A stretch of DNA of 64,000 bases from Solimonas sp036405815 (GCA_036405815.1 DASWWX010000034.1:1-64000); one strand, 5' to 3'; counted from the stretch's first letter, positions 1-9,362 are shown. Notes: generated by a model not told the origin, from the letters alone. A program made the numbers and translations.

Positions 1-2
1 TG

Positions 3-500
3 CTGGCCGCCTGGACCTGCCTGCTGATCTCGGTCGCCGGCTCGACGCAGGCACAGCCGGCGCCGGTACCGCGCCCGGCACCGCCGACCAGCGCGCCGGC
101 CCTGCCGCCGGCGGCCCCGGCGGCCACCGCCGCCCTGCCGCTCGCCTCTGCCGCGCCGGCGGCGCCGACGGCCGCGACAGCAGCACCGGTGGCGACGACG
201 CCGCTATCGACGCCCCCGACCGCCGCCGCGCCGGCCACACCCGCAACGCCGGCTGCGATGACGCGCGATACGCACGCGCTGCTGTATCGCCTCGACCAAT
301 GCCTGCGCCGACTGGCGCGCGACTACAACCGCGTGCCGCAGTACCGGCCGAGCCTGCAGCAGCTCGACCTGCAGATCGACGAGATCGAGTCCCTGCTCTG
401 GCAGCTACGGCAGCGCCAGATGCCGACCGACCGCCAGATCACGCTCTTCAAGACCGAGATGCAGATCCGGCGTCTGCGCGAAAGCGTGCCGAACCAGTAG
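3..500 (+). CDS. Exported Ala/Pro-rich protein of unknown function, 5' end outside window
   Basis: The frame is open from base 3 to the TAG at 498-500, so the start codon lies before the window. The first visible residues form the end of a signal peptide: a hydrophobic stretch (LLISVAGS), then TQA before QPAP. A linker of about 75 residues, almost entirely Ala, Pro and Thr, follows. The last 80 residues or so are charged and probably helical, with a Leu/Gln-rich segment (LQQLDLQIDEIESLL) that could form a coiled coil. A GTG at 189 lies inside the linker and is an unlikely start because the signal peptide upstream would be lost. I do not recognise the family. The product is inferred to be periplasmic. 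Confidence 0.6.
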   Translation: MAAWTCLLISVAGSTQAQPAPVPRPAPPTSAPALPPAAPAATAALPLASAAPAAPTAATAAPVATTPLSTPPTAAAPATPATPAAMTRDTHALLYRLDQCLRRLARDYNRVPQYRPSLQQLDLQIDEIESLLWQLRQRQMPTDRQITLFKTEMQIRRLRESVPNQ

Positions 501-569
501 CATCCGCAACGGCACCCGGCCGATCGGCTCGGTTGTCGCCGCACCCGGTCAAACGCAAACGCGCCGGGC

Positions 570-1106
570 TCAGATCGAACGCGCATCCAGCGCGGCCAGC
601 AGCGCCGCCCGCAAATCCGGCAGCGGTTGCATCGCATCCAGCCGGATCGCGTCCGACGGCGGCTCGAACCGCGCCGCCACCTCGCGCACGCGCGCCGCAT
701 CGCGCTCGCCGGGCGCCGGGTGCGTGGCGTTGCTGCGCGCCACGCGGCGGATCGCCTCCTCGACCGGACAATCGACCCACACCGTCACGAAGTGCGCGCC
801 CTGATCGGCAGCAGCGCGTGCGAAACGTTCACGCAGGGCGCCCGCCGCGAAAGTGGCACCGTCCACGACCACGGAACGACCGGCCGCCAGCGCTTCTCGC
901 GCAGCGGCTTCCACCGCCGCATTGGCGACGGGCTTCCAGGCCTCGGGGCCCAGATTCATGAAGCGCTGCGCGCGGATCTCGTCGCGATTGAGGTAGGCCC
1001 AGCCGCGCACAGCGGCCAGCGGTTGCGCCAGCGCGGTCTTGCCGCTGCCGGGCAGGCCCGCAAAGATCGCGAGCGTCGGCGTCGTCGGCGTGACTAAGCC
1101 GGCCAC
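570..1106 (-). CDS. P-loop ATP-binding kinase-like protein (AAA_33/zeta-like fold)
   Basis: This 178-residue cytoplasmic protein has a Walker A loop, GLPGSGKT, at about residues 17-24 and a following NRDEIR segment typical of small P-loop kinases of the AAA_33/zeta-toxin/gluconate-kinase type. Such proteins phosphorylate small molecules or RNA ends; the substrate here cannot be read from the sequence. The start is a GTG at 1106, the only start-type codon just before the P-loop. It overlaps the end of the ROK kinase by 13 bases, so the two are probably translationally coupled. No toxin-antitoxin partner is visible. Confidence 0.75.
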   Translation of the reverse strand: MAGLVTPTTPTLAIFAGLPGSGKTALAQPLAAVRGWAYLNRDEIRAQRFMNLGPEAWKPVANAAVEAAAREALAAGRSVVVDGATFAAGALRERFARAAADQGAHFVTVWVDCPVEEAIRRVARSNATHPAPGERDAARVREVAARFEPPSDAIRLDAMQPLPDLRAALLAALDARSI

Positions 1107-1993
1107 AGCCAGGCCGCACCGCGCACACCGCTGCTATCCCCGTGCCTCGCCGGCACCAGCCGCGTATCGACGCGATCGGAAAAGACATGCGCCCCCCAGT
1201 GCTGTGGCACCCACTCGTAAAGCTCGCGAATCAGCGACGCGCCACCGCCCAGCACGATCACGTCCGGGTCGAGCACGTTGATGATCGACGCCAGCGCGCG
1301 GCCCAACCGCTCGGCGTAGCGCATCAGCGTCGCGCGGCAGGCGGCGTCGCCCTGCCCGGCACGCTGCGCGATCTCGACCGCACTCCGCACATCCCCGCTG
1401 TAGCGCGCGTGATCGGCGGCCAGTGCCGGCCCCGACAGCCAGGTCTCGACGCAGCCCTGACGCCCGCAGTAACAGCGCGGCCCCGGCCGCTCCGGATCGC
1501 GCGCGGCTGGCAACGGGTTATGCCCCCATTCGCCGGCGATCGCGTTCGGACCGCGCAGCAACTCGCCCCGCACGGCGATGCCGCCGCCGACGCCGGTGCC
1601 GAGAATCGCGGCGAACACGGTGGTGGCGCCGGCGCCCGCGCCATCGCGTGCCTCGGACAGCGCCAGGCAATCGGCGTCGTTGGCGATGCGGATCGCCCGC
1701 CCCAGCCGGGCTTCGAGGTCCTGCTTGAACGGGCGGTCGTTGAGGCAGATCGAGTTGCAGTTCTTCATGCGCCCCGTGGCCGGCGACACGGCGCCCGGAG
1801 TCCCCACCCCGACACGCAGATCGCGCAGACCCACCGCATCCTCCAGCGTCGATACCAGGCGCATCAGCGCGGAGAGCGTGCCCGCGTAATCGTCCCTCGG
1901 GGTCGCCACGCGTTGCCGGTGCAGCACGCGCGAGTCCGCATCCATGACAACGCCCTCGATCTTGGTACCGCCGAGATCGATTCCGATCCGCAT
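1094..1993 (-). CDS. ROK-family sugar kinase, probably fructokinase (Mak-like)
   Basis: ROK kinases phosphorylate free hexoses such as fructose or N-acetylglucosamine with ATP in the cytoplasm. The 299-residue protein opens with MRIGIDLGGTKIEG, the N-terminal phosphate-binding motif. It carries EWGHNPLP and the zinc-binding ROK signature CYCGRQGCVET, a spacing I associate with E. coli Mak. The frame is open upstream to 2059, but I chose the ATG at 1993 because AGGAGA lies five bases before it and the family begins there. It is followed by the P-loop kinase with a 13-base overlap. Fructose is the best guess for substrate; glucose or GlcNAc cannot be excluded. Confidence 0.85.
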   Translation of the reverse strand: MRIGIDLGGTKIEGVVMDADSRVLHRQRVATPRDDYAGTLSALMRLVSTLEDAVGLRDLRVGVGTPGAVSPATGRMKNCNSICLNDRPFKQDLEARLGRAIRIANDADCLALSEARDGAGAGATTVFAAILGTGVGGGIAVRGELLRGPNAIAGEWGHNPLPAARDPERPGPRCYCGRQGCVETWLSGPALAADHARYSGDVRSAVEIAQRAGQGDAACRATLMRYAERLGRALASIINVLDPDVIVLGGGASLIRELYEWVPQHWGAHVFSDRVDTRLVPARHGDSSGVRGAAWLWPA

Positions 1994-2117
1994 GCCTGTC
2001 TCCTCGTTCCCGCCAGCTCCACGCACGACGACGACCATCGCCATGCCGCCATCGGCCAACGTTCACATTCTAGTGTCGGCCCCGTTCAGGGCATGACCAT
2101 CGGCGGCGCCCACGGAC

Positions 2118-2123
2118 TACAAT
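2118..2123 (+). promoter_or_regulatory. Possible -10 element upstream of the hybrid kinase
   Basis: TACAAT at 2118-2123 matches a sigma-70 -10 hexamer in the 257-base divergent gap between the ROK kinase and the hybrid kinase. The best -35 candidate (ATGACC at 2093-2098) is weak and 19 bases away. Transcription would leave a leader of about 120 bases before the ATG at 2251. Confidence 0.3.
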
Positions 2124-2250
2124 CCCCTCGGAATCACCATGCCGCGTGCCTTCTCGCCGATTCCGACGCGACCGGCTACGCCACCGCAGACGCTGCGCAG
2201 CCGTCGACGGCCCGGGCCAACGAAGTCCGCGCCACACTCAGGGAAACCGA

Positions 2251-5200
2251 ATGAACGCTGCAATATCCAATGAGGGGAAGGAACTGGCGCGGCGGCGGCG
2301 CCTGTGGCTGCCGCGTGGCGCCGTGCTGGGCTTCGCACTTGCGATCGCCGCAGTGACGATCAGCGGCTGGGTCTACTACAACACGCTGCAGGCGCGCGCG
2401 GTCACCGCCACGCGTGTCCACGACACCCTGGAAATGATGGCGCGCCTGCAAGTGCTGCTGTCCGCGATCAAGGATGCGGAAACCGCGCAGCGCGGCTTCC
2501 TGCTGACAGGAGAGGACGCCTACCTGGCCCCGATGCACGCAACGCAGGACGGCCTGCCTGAGGATTTCAAGCACCTGCGGCAACTGCTGGCCGATGATGT
2601 CGTGCAGCAGCAGCGGCTGGACGTGCTGGAGCGTCTGGTCTCGAAGAAGATGACCGAGATGTACCAGACCATCGCGCTGAAGCGCGACGGACAGTCGAGC
2701 CGCGCACAGGCCATCGTCGCCACCGACGAGGGCAAGAATCTGATGGATCAGATCCGCGATCTGTTCGCGCGCATCGATGTCCACCAGCGTGAAGTGCTGG
2801 AACAGCGGGAGGCGGAGCGCCAGATCTCGATCCGCGTGTCGAATCAGATCACGCTGATCAGCTCGGCGCTGCTGCTGCTGTTGATCGGCATCGCCGTCAT
2901 CTCGGCCTCGCGCGACTACCGGGCGCGCTCGGCACAACTCTGGATCCGCAGCGGCCAGATGGCGCTCGCCTCGAGGCTGCAGGGCGAGCAGCGCCTGGAA
3001 CTGCTGGGCGACAAGGTGATCGGCTTTCTCGCCGAGTACCTGAATGCGCAGGTCGGCACCGTTTACGTGGCAGAGAGCGGCGACCGGTACGTCCGCGTCG
3101 CCAGCTACGCCTGCGACGAGGCCCCGGAAAAAATACTGGCCGGCGACGGCCTGATCGGGGAAGTCTGCCGGTCCGGTCGCAGCCTGCAGGTCCGCGATGT
3201 GCCGGACGGCTATCTTCCGATCAGCTCCAGTCTCGGCCGCGGCCGGCCGCGCGAACTGCTGCTGGCACCGGCGACCGACAGTGGCATCGTCGTCGGCGTG
3301 ATCGAGCTGGGCTTCCTGCGGGCGGTGGACGACACCGAGCGCGAACTGCTCGACCGCGTCTCCGAATTGCTGGGTGTTGCGATCCGCGCCGCACGTGACC
3401 GCAGCCGCCTCGAGGACTTTCTCGAGGAGACCCAGCGCCAGGCCGAAGAGCTGCAGGCACAGCAGGAAGAGCTGCGCGTCAGCAACGAGGAGCTGGAAGA
3501 ACAGGGCCGCACGCTCAAGCAGGCCCAGGCCCAGCTGGAGGCGCAGCACGCCGAGCTCGAACAGACCAACTCGCAGCTCGAAGAGCACATGCAGACGCTC
3601 GAGAGCCAGAAGGAGGTCCTGGAGCGTGCGCAGGCGGAACTGGCGCAGAAGGCCAGCGACCTGGAGCGCGCCAACCAGTACAAGAGCGAGTTCGTCGCCA
3701 ATATGAGCCACGAACTTCGCACGCCACTGAACTCGACGCTGATCCTGTCCAAGCTGCTCGGCGACAACAAGGACGGCAACCTGACCGACCAGCAGGTTTC
3801 GTTCGCGCGCACGATTCACTCCGCCGGCAACGACCTGCTGACGCTGATCAACGACATCCTCGACCTGTCGAAGATCGAAGCCGGCAAGCTCGAACTGGCA
3901 CCGGCGCCGATCGACATCGCGGCGCAACTCGGCGCGCTGACCACCACGTTCACGCCCAATGCCGAACTCAAGGGCCTGCGCCTGACCACCGAGATCGATG
4001 CCAGCGCGCCGCGCACGATCGTCACCGACGATCTGCGACTGGGTCAGATCCTGAAGAACCTGATCTCCAATGCGATCAAGTTCACCGAGCGTGGCGACGT
4101 GTCGGTTCGGGTTTATTCGGCACAGACCGGCACGGTGTCGTTCGCGGTACGCGACAGCGGCATCGGCATCTCTCCGGCACAGCAGGACATCATCTTCGAG
4201 GCCTTCCGTCAGGCCGACGGCAGCACGCTGCGCAAGTACGGCGGCTCCGGCCTGGGCCTGTCGATCTCGCGCGATCTCGCGCAGCTGCTCGGCGGCGGCA
4301 TCGGCGTGGTCAGCGCGATCGGCGAAGGCAGCACGTTCACGCTGACGCTGCCGGTCGAGTACCGCGGCCCGGCCGCCGAGACGGCGGGCGCGCGCCCGAC
4401 CGCGGAACTGGCGCCGCCGCCCTCACCCGCTGCGGCCATCGAGCCGGCGCTGGCGCCGGCAACGTCGACGCCGCGCGCGGTCCAGGACGATCGTGATTCG
4501 CTGACGCCGCAGTCGCGGGTCATTCTGGTCATCGAGGACGACCTGCGCTTTGCCGCGATCCTGCGTGACGTGGCCCAGGAAATGGGCTTCCAGTGCGTGC
4601 TGGCCGAGACCGCCAACGAGGGCATCGCCGCCGCCATCGCCTACCGGCCGACCGCGATCCTGCTCGACATGAAACTGCCGGATCATTCGGGCCTGGCGGT
4701 ACTGGATCACCTCAAGCGCGATTCGCGCACCCGCCACATCCCGGTGCACATCCTGTCGGTCGCCGACTATTCGCAGGAGGCGATGCAGCGCGGCGCTGTG
4801 GGGTATGCGCTCAAGCCGGTGCAGCGCGATCAGCTCGTCGACGCACTGCGGCGGCTGGAGGAAAAGGCGTCGCAGAAGATCCGGCACGTGCTGGTCGTCG
4901 AGGACGACGATCGCCAGCGCGACAGCATCCGCCTGCTGCTGTCAGGCGAGAACGTCGAGATCACGGCGGTCGCCACGGCGGCCGCTGCGCTGGAGAGCCT
5001 GAAGCAGACCGTGTTCGACTGCATGGTCATGGATATCAGCCTGCCGGACATCAGCGGCTTCGAGCTGCTGGTGCGCATGGTCGAGCAGGACGGCATCACC
5101 TTCCCGCCGGTCATCGTCTACACCGGCCGCTCGCTGAGCCGAGAGGAGGAACAGCAGCTCAGCCGTTTCTCAAAATCGATCATCGTCAAGAGCGCCCGCT

Positions 5201-5685
5201 CCCCGGAACGGCTGCTCGACGAGGTCACGCTGTTCATTCACCAGATCGAGTCGCAGCTGCCGGCCGAGCGCCAGCGCATGCTCAAGGCAGTCCGCAACCG
5301 CGATGAGGCGCTGGAAGGCCGCAACGTGCTGGTGGTGGAAGACGACGCCCGCAACATCCTCGCGCTGACCAGCGTGCTGGAAGCGCGCGGCATCCAGGTC
5401 CAGGTCGCGCACAACGGCCAGGAGGCGCTGGACCGCCTGGCCCGCGGCGAACGCGTCGACCTCGTGCTGATGGACATCATGATGCCGGTGATGGACGGCC
5501 TCACCGCGATGCGCGAGATTCGCAAGAACCCGAAGCTCGGCAAGCTGCCGATCATCGCGCTGACCGCCAAGGCGATGAAGGACGATCAGGAAGCCTGCCG
5601 CGCGGCGGGCGCCAACGACTACATCGCCAAGCCGCTGGACGTCGAGAAGCTGCTGTCGCTGCTGCGCGTGTGGATGCCGAGATAA
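2251..5685 (+). CDS. Hybrid sensor histidine kinase: CHASE3, GAF, HisKA, HATPase, three receivers
   Basis: This 1144-residue inner-membrane kinase starts at the ATG at 2251, preceded by AGGGAAA; the frame is open upstream but carries no sensor sequence. Order of parts: first membrane helix about residues 22-42, periplasmic CHASE3-like region to about 195, second helix (LLLLLIGIAVI) near 200-220, GAF domain about 245-390, long Glu/Gln-rich coiled coil about 390-480, HisKA with MSHELRTP (His487), ATPase with N box near 600 and G boxes near 640-690. Three receiver domains follow, with candidate phospho-acceptors Asp806, Asp928 and Asp1075. The third (VLMDIMMPVMDG) looks most canonical; the second has a degenerate end (IIVKSARS). 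cheR follows after six bases. The ligand is unknown. Confidence 0.93.
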   Translation: MNAAISNEGKELARRRRLWLPRGAVLGFALAIAAVTISGWVYYNTLQARAVTATRVHDTLEMMARLQVLLSAIKDAETAQRGFLLTGEDAYLAPMHATQDGLPEDFKHLRQLLADDVVQQQRLDVLERLVSKKMTEMYQTIALKRDGQSSRAQAIVATDEGKNLMDQIRDLFARIDVHQREVLEQREAERQISIRVSNQITLISSALLLLLIGIAVISASRDYRARSAQLWIRSGQMALASRLQGEQRLELLGDKVIGFLAEYLNAQVGTVYVAESGDRYVRVASYACDEAPEKILAGDGLIGEVCRSGRSLQVRDVPDGYLPISSSLGRGRPRELLLAPATDSGIVVGVIELGFLRAVDDTERELLDRVSELLGVAIRAARDRSRLEDFLEETQRQAEELQAQQEELRVSNEELEEQGRTLKQAQAQLEAQHAELEQTNSQLEEHMQTLESQKEVLERAQAELAQKASDLERANQYKSEFVANMSHELRTPLNSTLILSKLLGDNKDGNLTDQQVSFARTIHSAGNDLLTLINDILDLSKIEAGKLELAPAPIDIAAQLGALTTTFTPNAELKGLRLTTEIDASAPRTIVTDDLRLGQILKNLISNAIKFTERGDVSVRVYSAQTGTVSFAVRDSGIGISPAQQDIIFEAFRQADGSTLRKYGGSGLGLSISRDLAQLLGGGIGVVSAIGEGSTFTLTLPVEYRGPAAETAGARPTAELAPPPSPAAAIEPALAPATSTPRAVQDDRDSLTPQSRVILVIEDDLRFAAILRDVAQEMGFQCVLAETANEGIAAAIAYRPTAILLDMKLPDHSGLAVLDHLKRDSRTRHIPVHILSVADYSQEAMQRGAVGYALKPVQRDQLVDALRRLEEKASQKIRHVLVVEDDDRQRDSIRLLLSGENVEITAVATAAAALESLKQTVFDCMVMDISLPDISGFELLVRMVEQDGITFPPVIVYTGRSLSREEEQQLSRFSKSIIVKSARSPERLLDEVTLFIHQIESQLPAERQRMLKAVRNRDEALEGRNVLVVEDDARNILALTSVLEARGIQVQVAHNGQEALDRLARGERVDLVLMDIMMPVMDGLTAMREIRKNPKLGKLPIIALTAKAMKDDQEACRAAGANDYIAKPLDVEKLLSLLRVWMPR

Positions 5686-5691
5686 CGCTTC

Positions 5692-6519
5692 ATGCCCACG
5701 CGTCTGCGCGATGAGGACATCGAGCTTCGGCTGCTGATCGAGGCGATTTACCTCAAATACCACTACGACTTCCGGGGTTACGCCAGCGCGTCGCTGAAAC
5801 GCCGGCTGCGCACGGCGTGCTCGCGCTTCGGCTGCAGCACGCTCAGCGAACTGCAGGACCGGGTGATGCACGATCCCGAGGTCTTTCCGGCGCTGCTGGA
5901 CTATCTGACGGTGCAGGTCACCGAGATGTTCCGCGATCCCGGCTACTTCCTGGCGCTGCGCCAGCAAGTGGTGCCGGTGCTGCAGACCTATCCCTCGATC
6001 AAGCTCTGGGTGGCCGGCTGCAGCACCGGCGAGGAGGCCTACTCGCTGGCGATCCTGCTGCACGAGGAGGGCCTGCTGTCGCGCACGCAGATCTACGCCA
6101 CCGACATCAACACCGGCGCGCTGCGCGCCGCCGAGGCCGGCATCTACGATCTGGAGCGCGTGGCCGGCTTCACCGAGAACCATCAGCGCAGCGGCGGCAA
6201 GAGTTCGCTATCCGACTATTACGCCGCGGCCTACGGCTCGGTCGTCATCGACAAGTCGCTGCGCCGCCACATCGTGTTCTCGGATCACAGTCTGGCTACC
6301 GACAGCGTGTTCGCGGAAGTGCAGATGGTGTCCTGCCGCAACGTGCTGATCTATTTCGACCGACATCTTCAGGATCGAGCGCTCGGCCTGTTCAAGGAGT
6401 CGCTGTGCCGCCGCGGCTTCCTCGGCATCGGCTCGCGCGAGTCCGTGCGCTTCTCGGAACACGCCGGTGAATTCACCGAACTCAATCGCGAATTCCGCAT
6501 CTTCCAGAAGAAGAACTGA
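5692..6519 (+). CDS. cheR: CheR-type glutamate methyltransferase
   Basis: CheR transfers methyl groups from S-adenosylmethionine to glutamates of chemoreceptors. The 275-residue protein has the helical N-terminal CheR domain (about 1-75), then the SAM-binding domain with VAGCSTGEEAYS and the CRNVLIYFD motif near residues 212-220. It lies six bases after the hybrid kinase and two bases before cheB, so the three form one operon. No methyl-accepting receptor gene is in the window, so its substrate may be a receptor elsewhere or a partner of the cassette's kinases. It has none of the PAS or kinase extensions seen in CheR-CheB fusions. Confidence 0.93.
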   Translation: MPTRLRDEDIELRLLIEAIYLKYHYDFRGYASASLKRRLRTACSRFGCSTLSELQDRVMHDPEVFPALLDYLTVQVTEMFRDPGYFLALRQQVVPVLQTYPSIKLWVAGCSTGEEAYSLAILLHEEGLLSRTQIYATDINTGALRAAEAGIYDLERVAGFTENHQRSGGKSSLSDYYAAAYGSVVIDKSLRRHIVFSDHSLATDSVFAEVQMVSCRNVLIYFDRHLQDRALGLFKESLCRRGFLGIGSRESVRFSEHAGEFTELNREFRIFQKKN

Positions 6520-6521
6520 TC

Positions 6522-7127
6522 GTGAGCAAAGCCCACGCGCCTGAAGCACAGCCCATCGACGCCATCGTCATCGGCGCATCGGCCGGCGGGGTGCGTGCAT
6601 TGTCCGAGGTGCTGGCGACGCTGCCCGAGGGCTTCAACGCCATCATCATGGTCGTGCTGCACATCCCGCGCGAGCGCCCAAGCCTGCTAGTGCCGGTGCT
6701 GCAGCGCCAGTGCCGTCTGCCGGTGGTCGAAGTCGAGGACAAGATGCCGCTGCGGCGCGGCCATGTTTACGTCGCGCCACCGGACTATCACCTGCTGGTC
6801 GACGGCGGCCCGATCGCGTCGCTGTCCGGAGACGAGCTGGTGAATTTCTCGCGGCCATCGATCGACGTGCTGTTCGAATCCGCCGCCGACATCTTCGGCG
6901 CGCGCCTGGCCGGCATCGTGCTGTCGGGCGCCAACGCCGATGGCGCCGAGGGACTCGCGGCGATTCACCGCGGCGGCGGGGTCGCGCTCGTCCAGGACCC
7001 GCTGCAGGCCGAGGCCACGGCGATGCCCGAGAGCGCGAAGCGCCGCGTGCCCGCTGCGATCGTGCTGTCGACCACCGATCTCGGTGGCTGGCTATTGCCG
7101 AGAGTGGCCCCGCGCGACGCGGGCTGA
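6522..7127 (+). CDS. cheB: Stand-alone CheB-type methylesterase domain
   Basis: The protein of 201 residues is the catalytic domain of CheB, which hydrolyses glutamyl methyl esters (and deamidates glutamines) on chemoreceptors. The expected triad is visible: Ser20 in GASAGG, His47 in VVLHIPRERP and Asp140 in SGANADGAEG. The N-terminal receiver that normally restrains CheB is missing, so phosphorylation control must be lost or supplied in trans, perhaps by one of the four receivers in the neighbouring kinases. Translation starts at a GTG at 6522, two bases after the cheR stop. Its 3' end converges with the receiver-kinase at 7150. Confidence 0.92.
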   Translation: MSKAHAPEAQPIDAIVIGASAGGVRALSEVLATLPEGFNAIIMVVLHIPRERPSLLVPVLQRQCRLPVVEVEDKMPLRRGHVYVAPPDYHLLVDGGPIASLSGDELVNFSRPSIDVLFESAADIFGARLAGIVLSGANADGAEGLAAIHRGGGVALVQDPLQAEATAMPESAKRRVPAAIVLSTTDLGGWLLPRVAPRDAG

Positions 7128-7149
7128 GACACGCTGCGCCGCGCGTGCG

Positions 7150-8244
7150 TCAGCGGCCGTCTTCGGCCAGCGGCAGCGCCAGCGAAAACACGGAACCGCC
7201 ACCATCGCGCGGCTCGTACCAGAGATGCGCGCCGAGCCGTTCGGCCTGCACCTTGGCCATCGCCAGTCCGAGACCGCTGGAATGCGCGACCTCCGCGCCA
7301 CCCTCGATGCGCGTGTAGCGCTTGAACAAGCGATCGGTCTGGTCGGCGGGAATGCCGGGCCCGCGATCCGCCACGGTCACGCGCAACAGACCCGAGCGGC
7401 CGACCGCGCAGCCAATCTCGATCGCGGTGGACGCAGCGCCGTACTTCACGGCGTTGGAGACCAGGTTGTCGATGATCTGCCGCAGTACCAGCGCATTGCC
7501 CATGACCTCGGGATCGTCGCCGATCGACAGGGCGATGTTCATGCCGCGCTGCTGCGCGCGCGCCTGCAACTCCGCCACGGCCGATTCCAGGATCGGCGCC
7601 AGATTCAGGGTTTCCAGTTCCGGTCCCTGAACTTTTTCCGCCAGCGCCCAGCGCCCGAGGTACTGGTCGATGAAACCAATGCAGCGCGTCACTGAGGCAC
7701 GGATCGTGTCGATCTGCGCCTGCAGCTTGTCACCCTCGGCACCGACCGCACCGTCGGCCGCGAGCAGGATGGCCGTCAGCGGATTCTTGAGATCGTGTGC
7801 GACCACCTGCGTAAGATCGGCCCGCTCCTGCGCGATGCGACTCAGATCATCGCGCATGCGCTTCAGATCCAGATGGGTGCGCACGCGCGCCAGCAGCTCC
7901 TCTTCGACGAAAGGCTTGGTCACATAATCCACCGCGCCGGCCGAAAAGCCGCGAATCACGGACTCGCGCTCGCTGGCCGCCGTCAGGAAGATGATCGGTA
8001 CCGCCGCGGTCGGCACCAGTGTCTTCAGGCGCGAGCAGACTTCAAATCCGTCCATGCGCGGCATGCGCATATCGAGCAGGATCAAGTCCGGAATGTCGGT
8101 CTCGCAGAACGCCAGAGCTTCGGCGCCGGACAAGGCCGAGACCACGTCGTAACCCTGCTGCGTCAGCAAGGTGCCCACCGTTTGGATATTGGCCGGCTGA
8201 TCGTCGACCACCAGAATGCGCGCGCGCGCCTCAGGCCGGTTCAT
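7150..8244 (-). CDS. Response regulator-histidine kinase (REC-HisKA-HATPase)
   Basis: This soluble protein of 364 residues starts with a receiver domain (ILVVDDQPAN, phospho-acceptor Asp58 in LLDMRMP, KPF lysine motif near 110). After a linker come a HisKA domain with HDLKNPL (His150) and an ATPase domain with NLVSNAVKY, DRGPGI and GLGLAM boxes. It has no transmembrane segment or sensor, so it probably takes phosphate or a protein signal from the hybrid kinase encoded convergently. Receiver-kinase genes beside a hybrid kinase, CheR and CheB are a recurrent arrangement in proteobacteria, which supports one pathway. It has its own upstream region (8245-8692). Confidence 0.9.
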   Translation of the reverse strand: MNRPEARARILVVDDQPANIQTVGTLLTQQGYDVVSALSGAEALAFCETDIPDLILLDMRMPRMDGFEVCSRLKTLVPTAAVPIIFLTAASERESVIRGFSAGAVDYVTKPFVEEELLARVRTHLDLKRMRDDLSRIAQERADLTQVVAHDLKNPLTAILLAADGAVGAEGDKLQAQIDTIRASVTRCIGFIDQYLGRWALAEKVQGPELETLNLAPILESAVAELQARAQQRGMNIALSIGDDPEVMGNALVLRQIIDNLVSNAVKYGAASTAIEIGCAVGRSGLLRVTVADRGPGIPADQTDRLFKRYTRIEGGAEVAHSSGLGLAMAKVQAERLGAHLWYEPRDGGGSVFSLALPLAEDGR

Positions 8245-8692
8245 GATGACGATCCCTCGCCACCACCGCGCGCAGTCCCCTCGATGCTTTCCAGCAACGT
8301 CATCACTCCAGTCTCCAGCCGCGTCGTCCTTGCCTCAACGCTTCGGTCGATCGCGGGGCGCCGAGCGGCGGCCACTGCACCGGGTCGGGGAAGTCCGACC
8401 GTGCGGTCGGAACCCGGTGTCTGTCGGGATCGTCGATGTGCGCGAATCCACTCGGGGATTTCTCGCGCAGCGGTAGATTACCCGTAACCGCGCCCGCCGG
8501 CAGCGTCGTTCAGTTTTCTCCTCTCGTACGCTGGCGAGCCGAGCGAGAAGGCACGCGCGCGGCCGCGCCGATCTCAACGATCAGGATCGAAACTGAACGG
8601 GAAGCCGCCGCGCAACCGCCTGCGCGCGGCGTGGCGATCGCCTGTCTAGGACGCCAACGACAGACAACGCCGCAGAAAAACCCGCACGGCGT
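8245..8692. other. 448-base gap upstream of the receiver-kinase
   Basis: I find no supportable gene here; the short open frames are Arg-rich and have no ribosome-binding sites. The only structure I noticed is a 7-base inverted repeat, TCCGACC and GGTCGGA with a 4-base loop, at 8394-8411. The gap presumably carries the promoter of the receiver-kinase, read to the left, and the end of the lipoprotein transcript. Confidence 0.5.
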
Positions 8693-9214
8693 TCAGGCGT
8701 GGAAGTAACCGACTACCGCATGCCAGACCTCGTGACCGACCAGCATGTTGAGCTGGCGCTCGGCGATGGCCGGGATCAGCGACAACACGGTCTGCACGAG
8801 GTCGATCGTCGGATTGCCGGGGTAATAGCAGGCCGACTGCCCCGGCAGGCAGGTGCCGTCCATGTTGATGTACAGCGTCTGCTTGAAGAACGTACTGGTG
8901 GGCAACTGCGACAGATAGGTTTGCGCTGTGCCATCCATGCACTGGCGCACGCTGCGACCGATATGGTTGAACACGTCCGGCACGCGACCACTGTTGTAGT
9001 TCGCTACTTCCTCGGCGGTCGGGCGTTCGGTGAACACCACGCAGTAGTCGTCGACCAGCGCCGGCGGCGCCGCCGTGCTCTCGCTGAGCACGACCTTGAC
9101 TGGCACGCCCGGCGGCGGATCGCCTCCACCGCCACTGCCACAGGCGGCGACCAGCAGGCTCGCAAGCAACGCCGCGCCCGAGCGCGATCGACCAGCCGAA
9201 AGTCCTCGCAACAT
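8693..9214 (-). CDS. Small lipoprotein with a C-terminal HExxH motif
   Basis: The 173-residue product begins with an Arg-containing N region, a hydrophobic stretch and the lipobox LVAAC, so it should be a lipid-anchored periplasmic or outer-membrane protein. A GGAGAAGG sequence precedes the ATG at 9214. A Gly/Pro-rich linker follows the lipidated Cys. The C-terminus has GHEVWHAVVGYFHA: the HExxH arrangement of zinc metallopeptidases only about ten residues from the end, with one more His seven residues beyond the second motif His. Four Cys residues in the mature part could form disulphides. I do not know the family. Peptidase activity is unproven, because there is little room for the third ligand and the rest of a fold after the motif. 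Confidence 0.75.
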   Translation of the reverse strand: MLRGLSAGRSRSGAALLASLLVAACGSGGGGDPPPGVPVKVVLSESTAAPPALVDDYCVVFTERPTAEEVANYNSGRVPDVFNHIGRSVRQCMDGTAQTYLSQLPTSTFFKQTLYINMDGTCLPGQSACYYPGNPTIDLVQTVLSLIPAIAERQLNMLVGHEVWHAVVGYFHA

Positions 9215-9362
9215 CCAACCTTCTCCTTGGAATCCGAGCGGCGCAGGCGAGATGCCGAACGATTCATCCGCCGCTTCGACGCGTATTAACGGCGAGCACG
9301 AGCGGTCTGCGAGGGCTTGTCACGGCCAGCGCCCGGCGCTGGCTGACGAAAGGTTTGGGCAC

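Noticed and set aside
2176..3927. Minus-strand open frame of about 580 codons antisense to the hybrid kinase
   Set aside because: The opposite strand has complete CHASE3, GAF and kinase domains; the antisense product is Gln/Leu/Ala-rich noise.
8394..8411. 7-base inverted repeat as a terminator or operator
   Set aside because: There is no T run, and short GC-rich palindromes are frequent by chance at this composition.
7681..8577. Extra small genes upstream of the receiver-kinase
   Set aside because: The open frames are Arg-rich, overlap other frames and have no ribosome-binding site.
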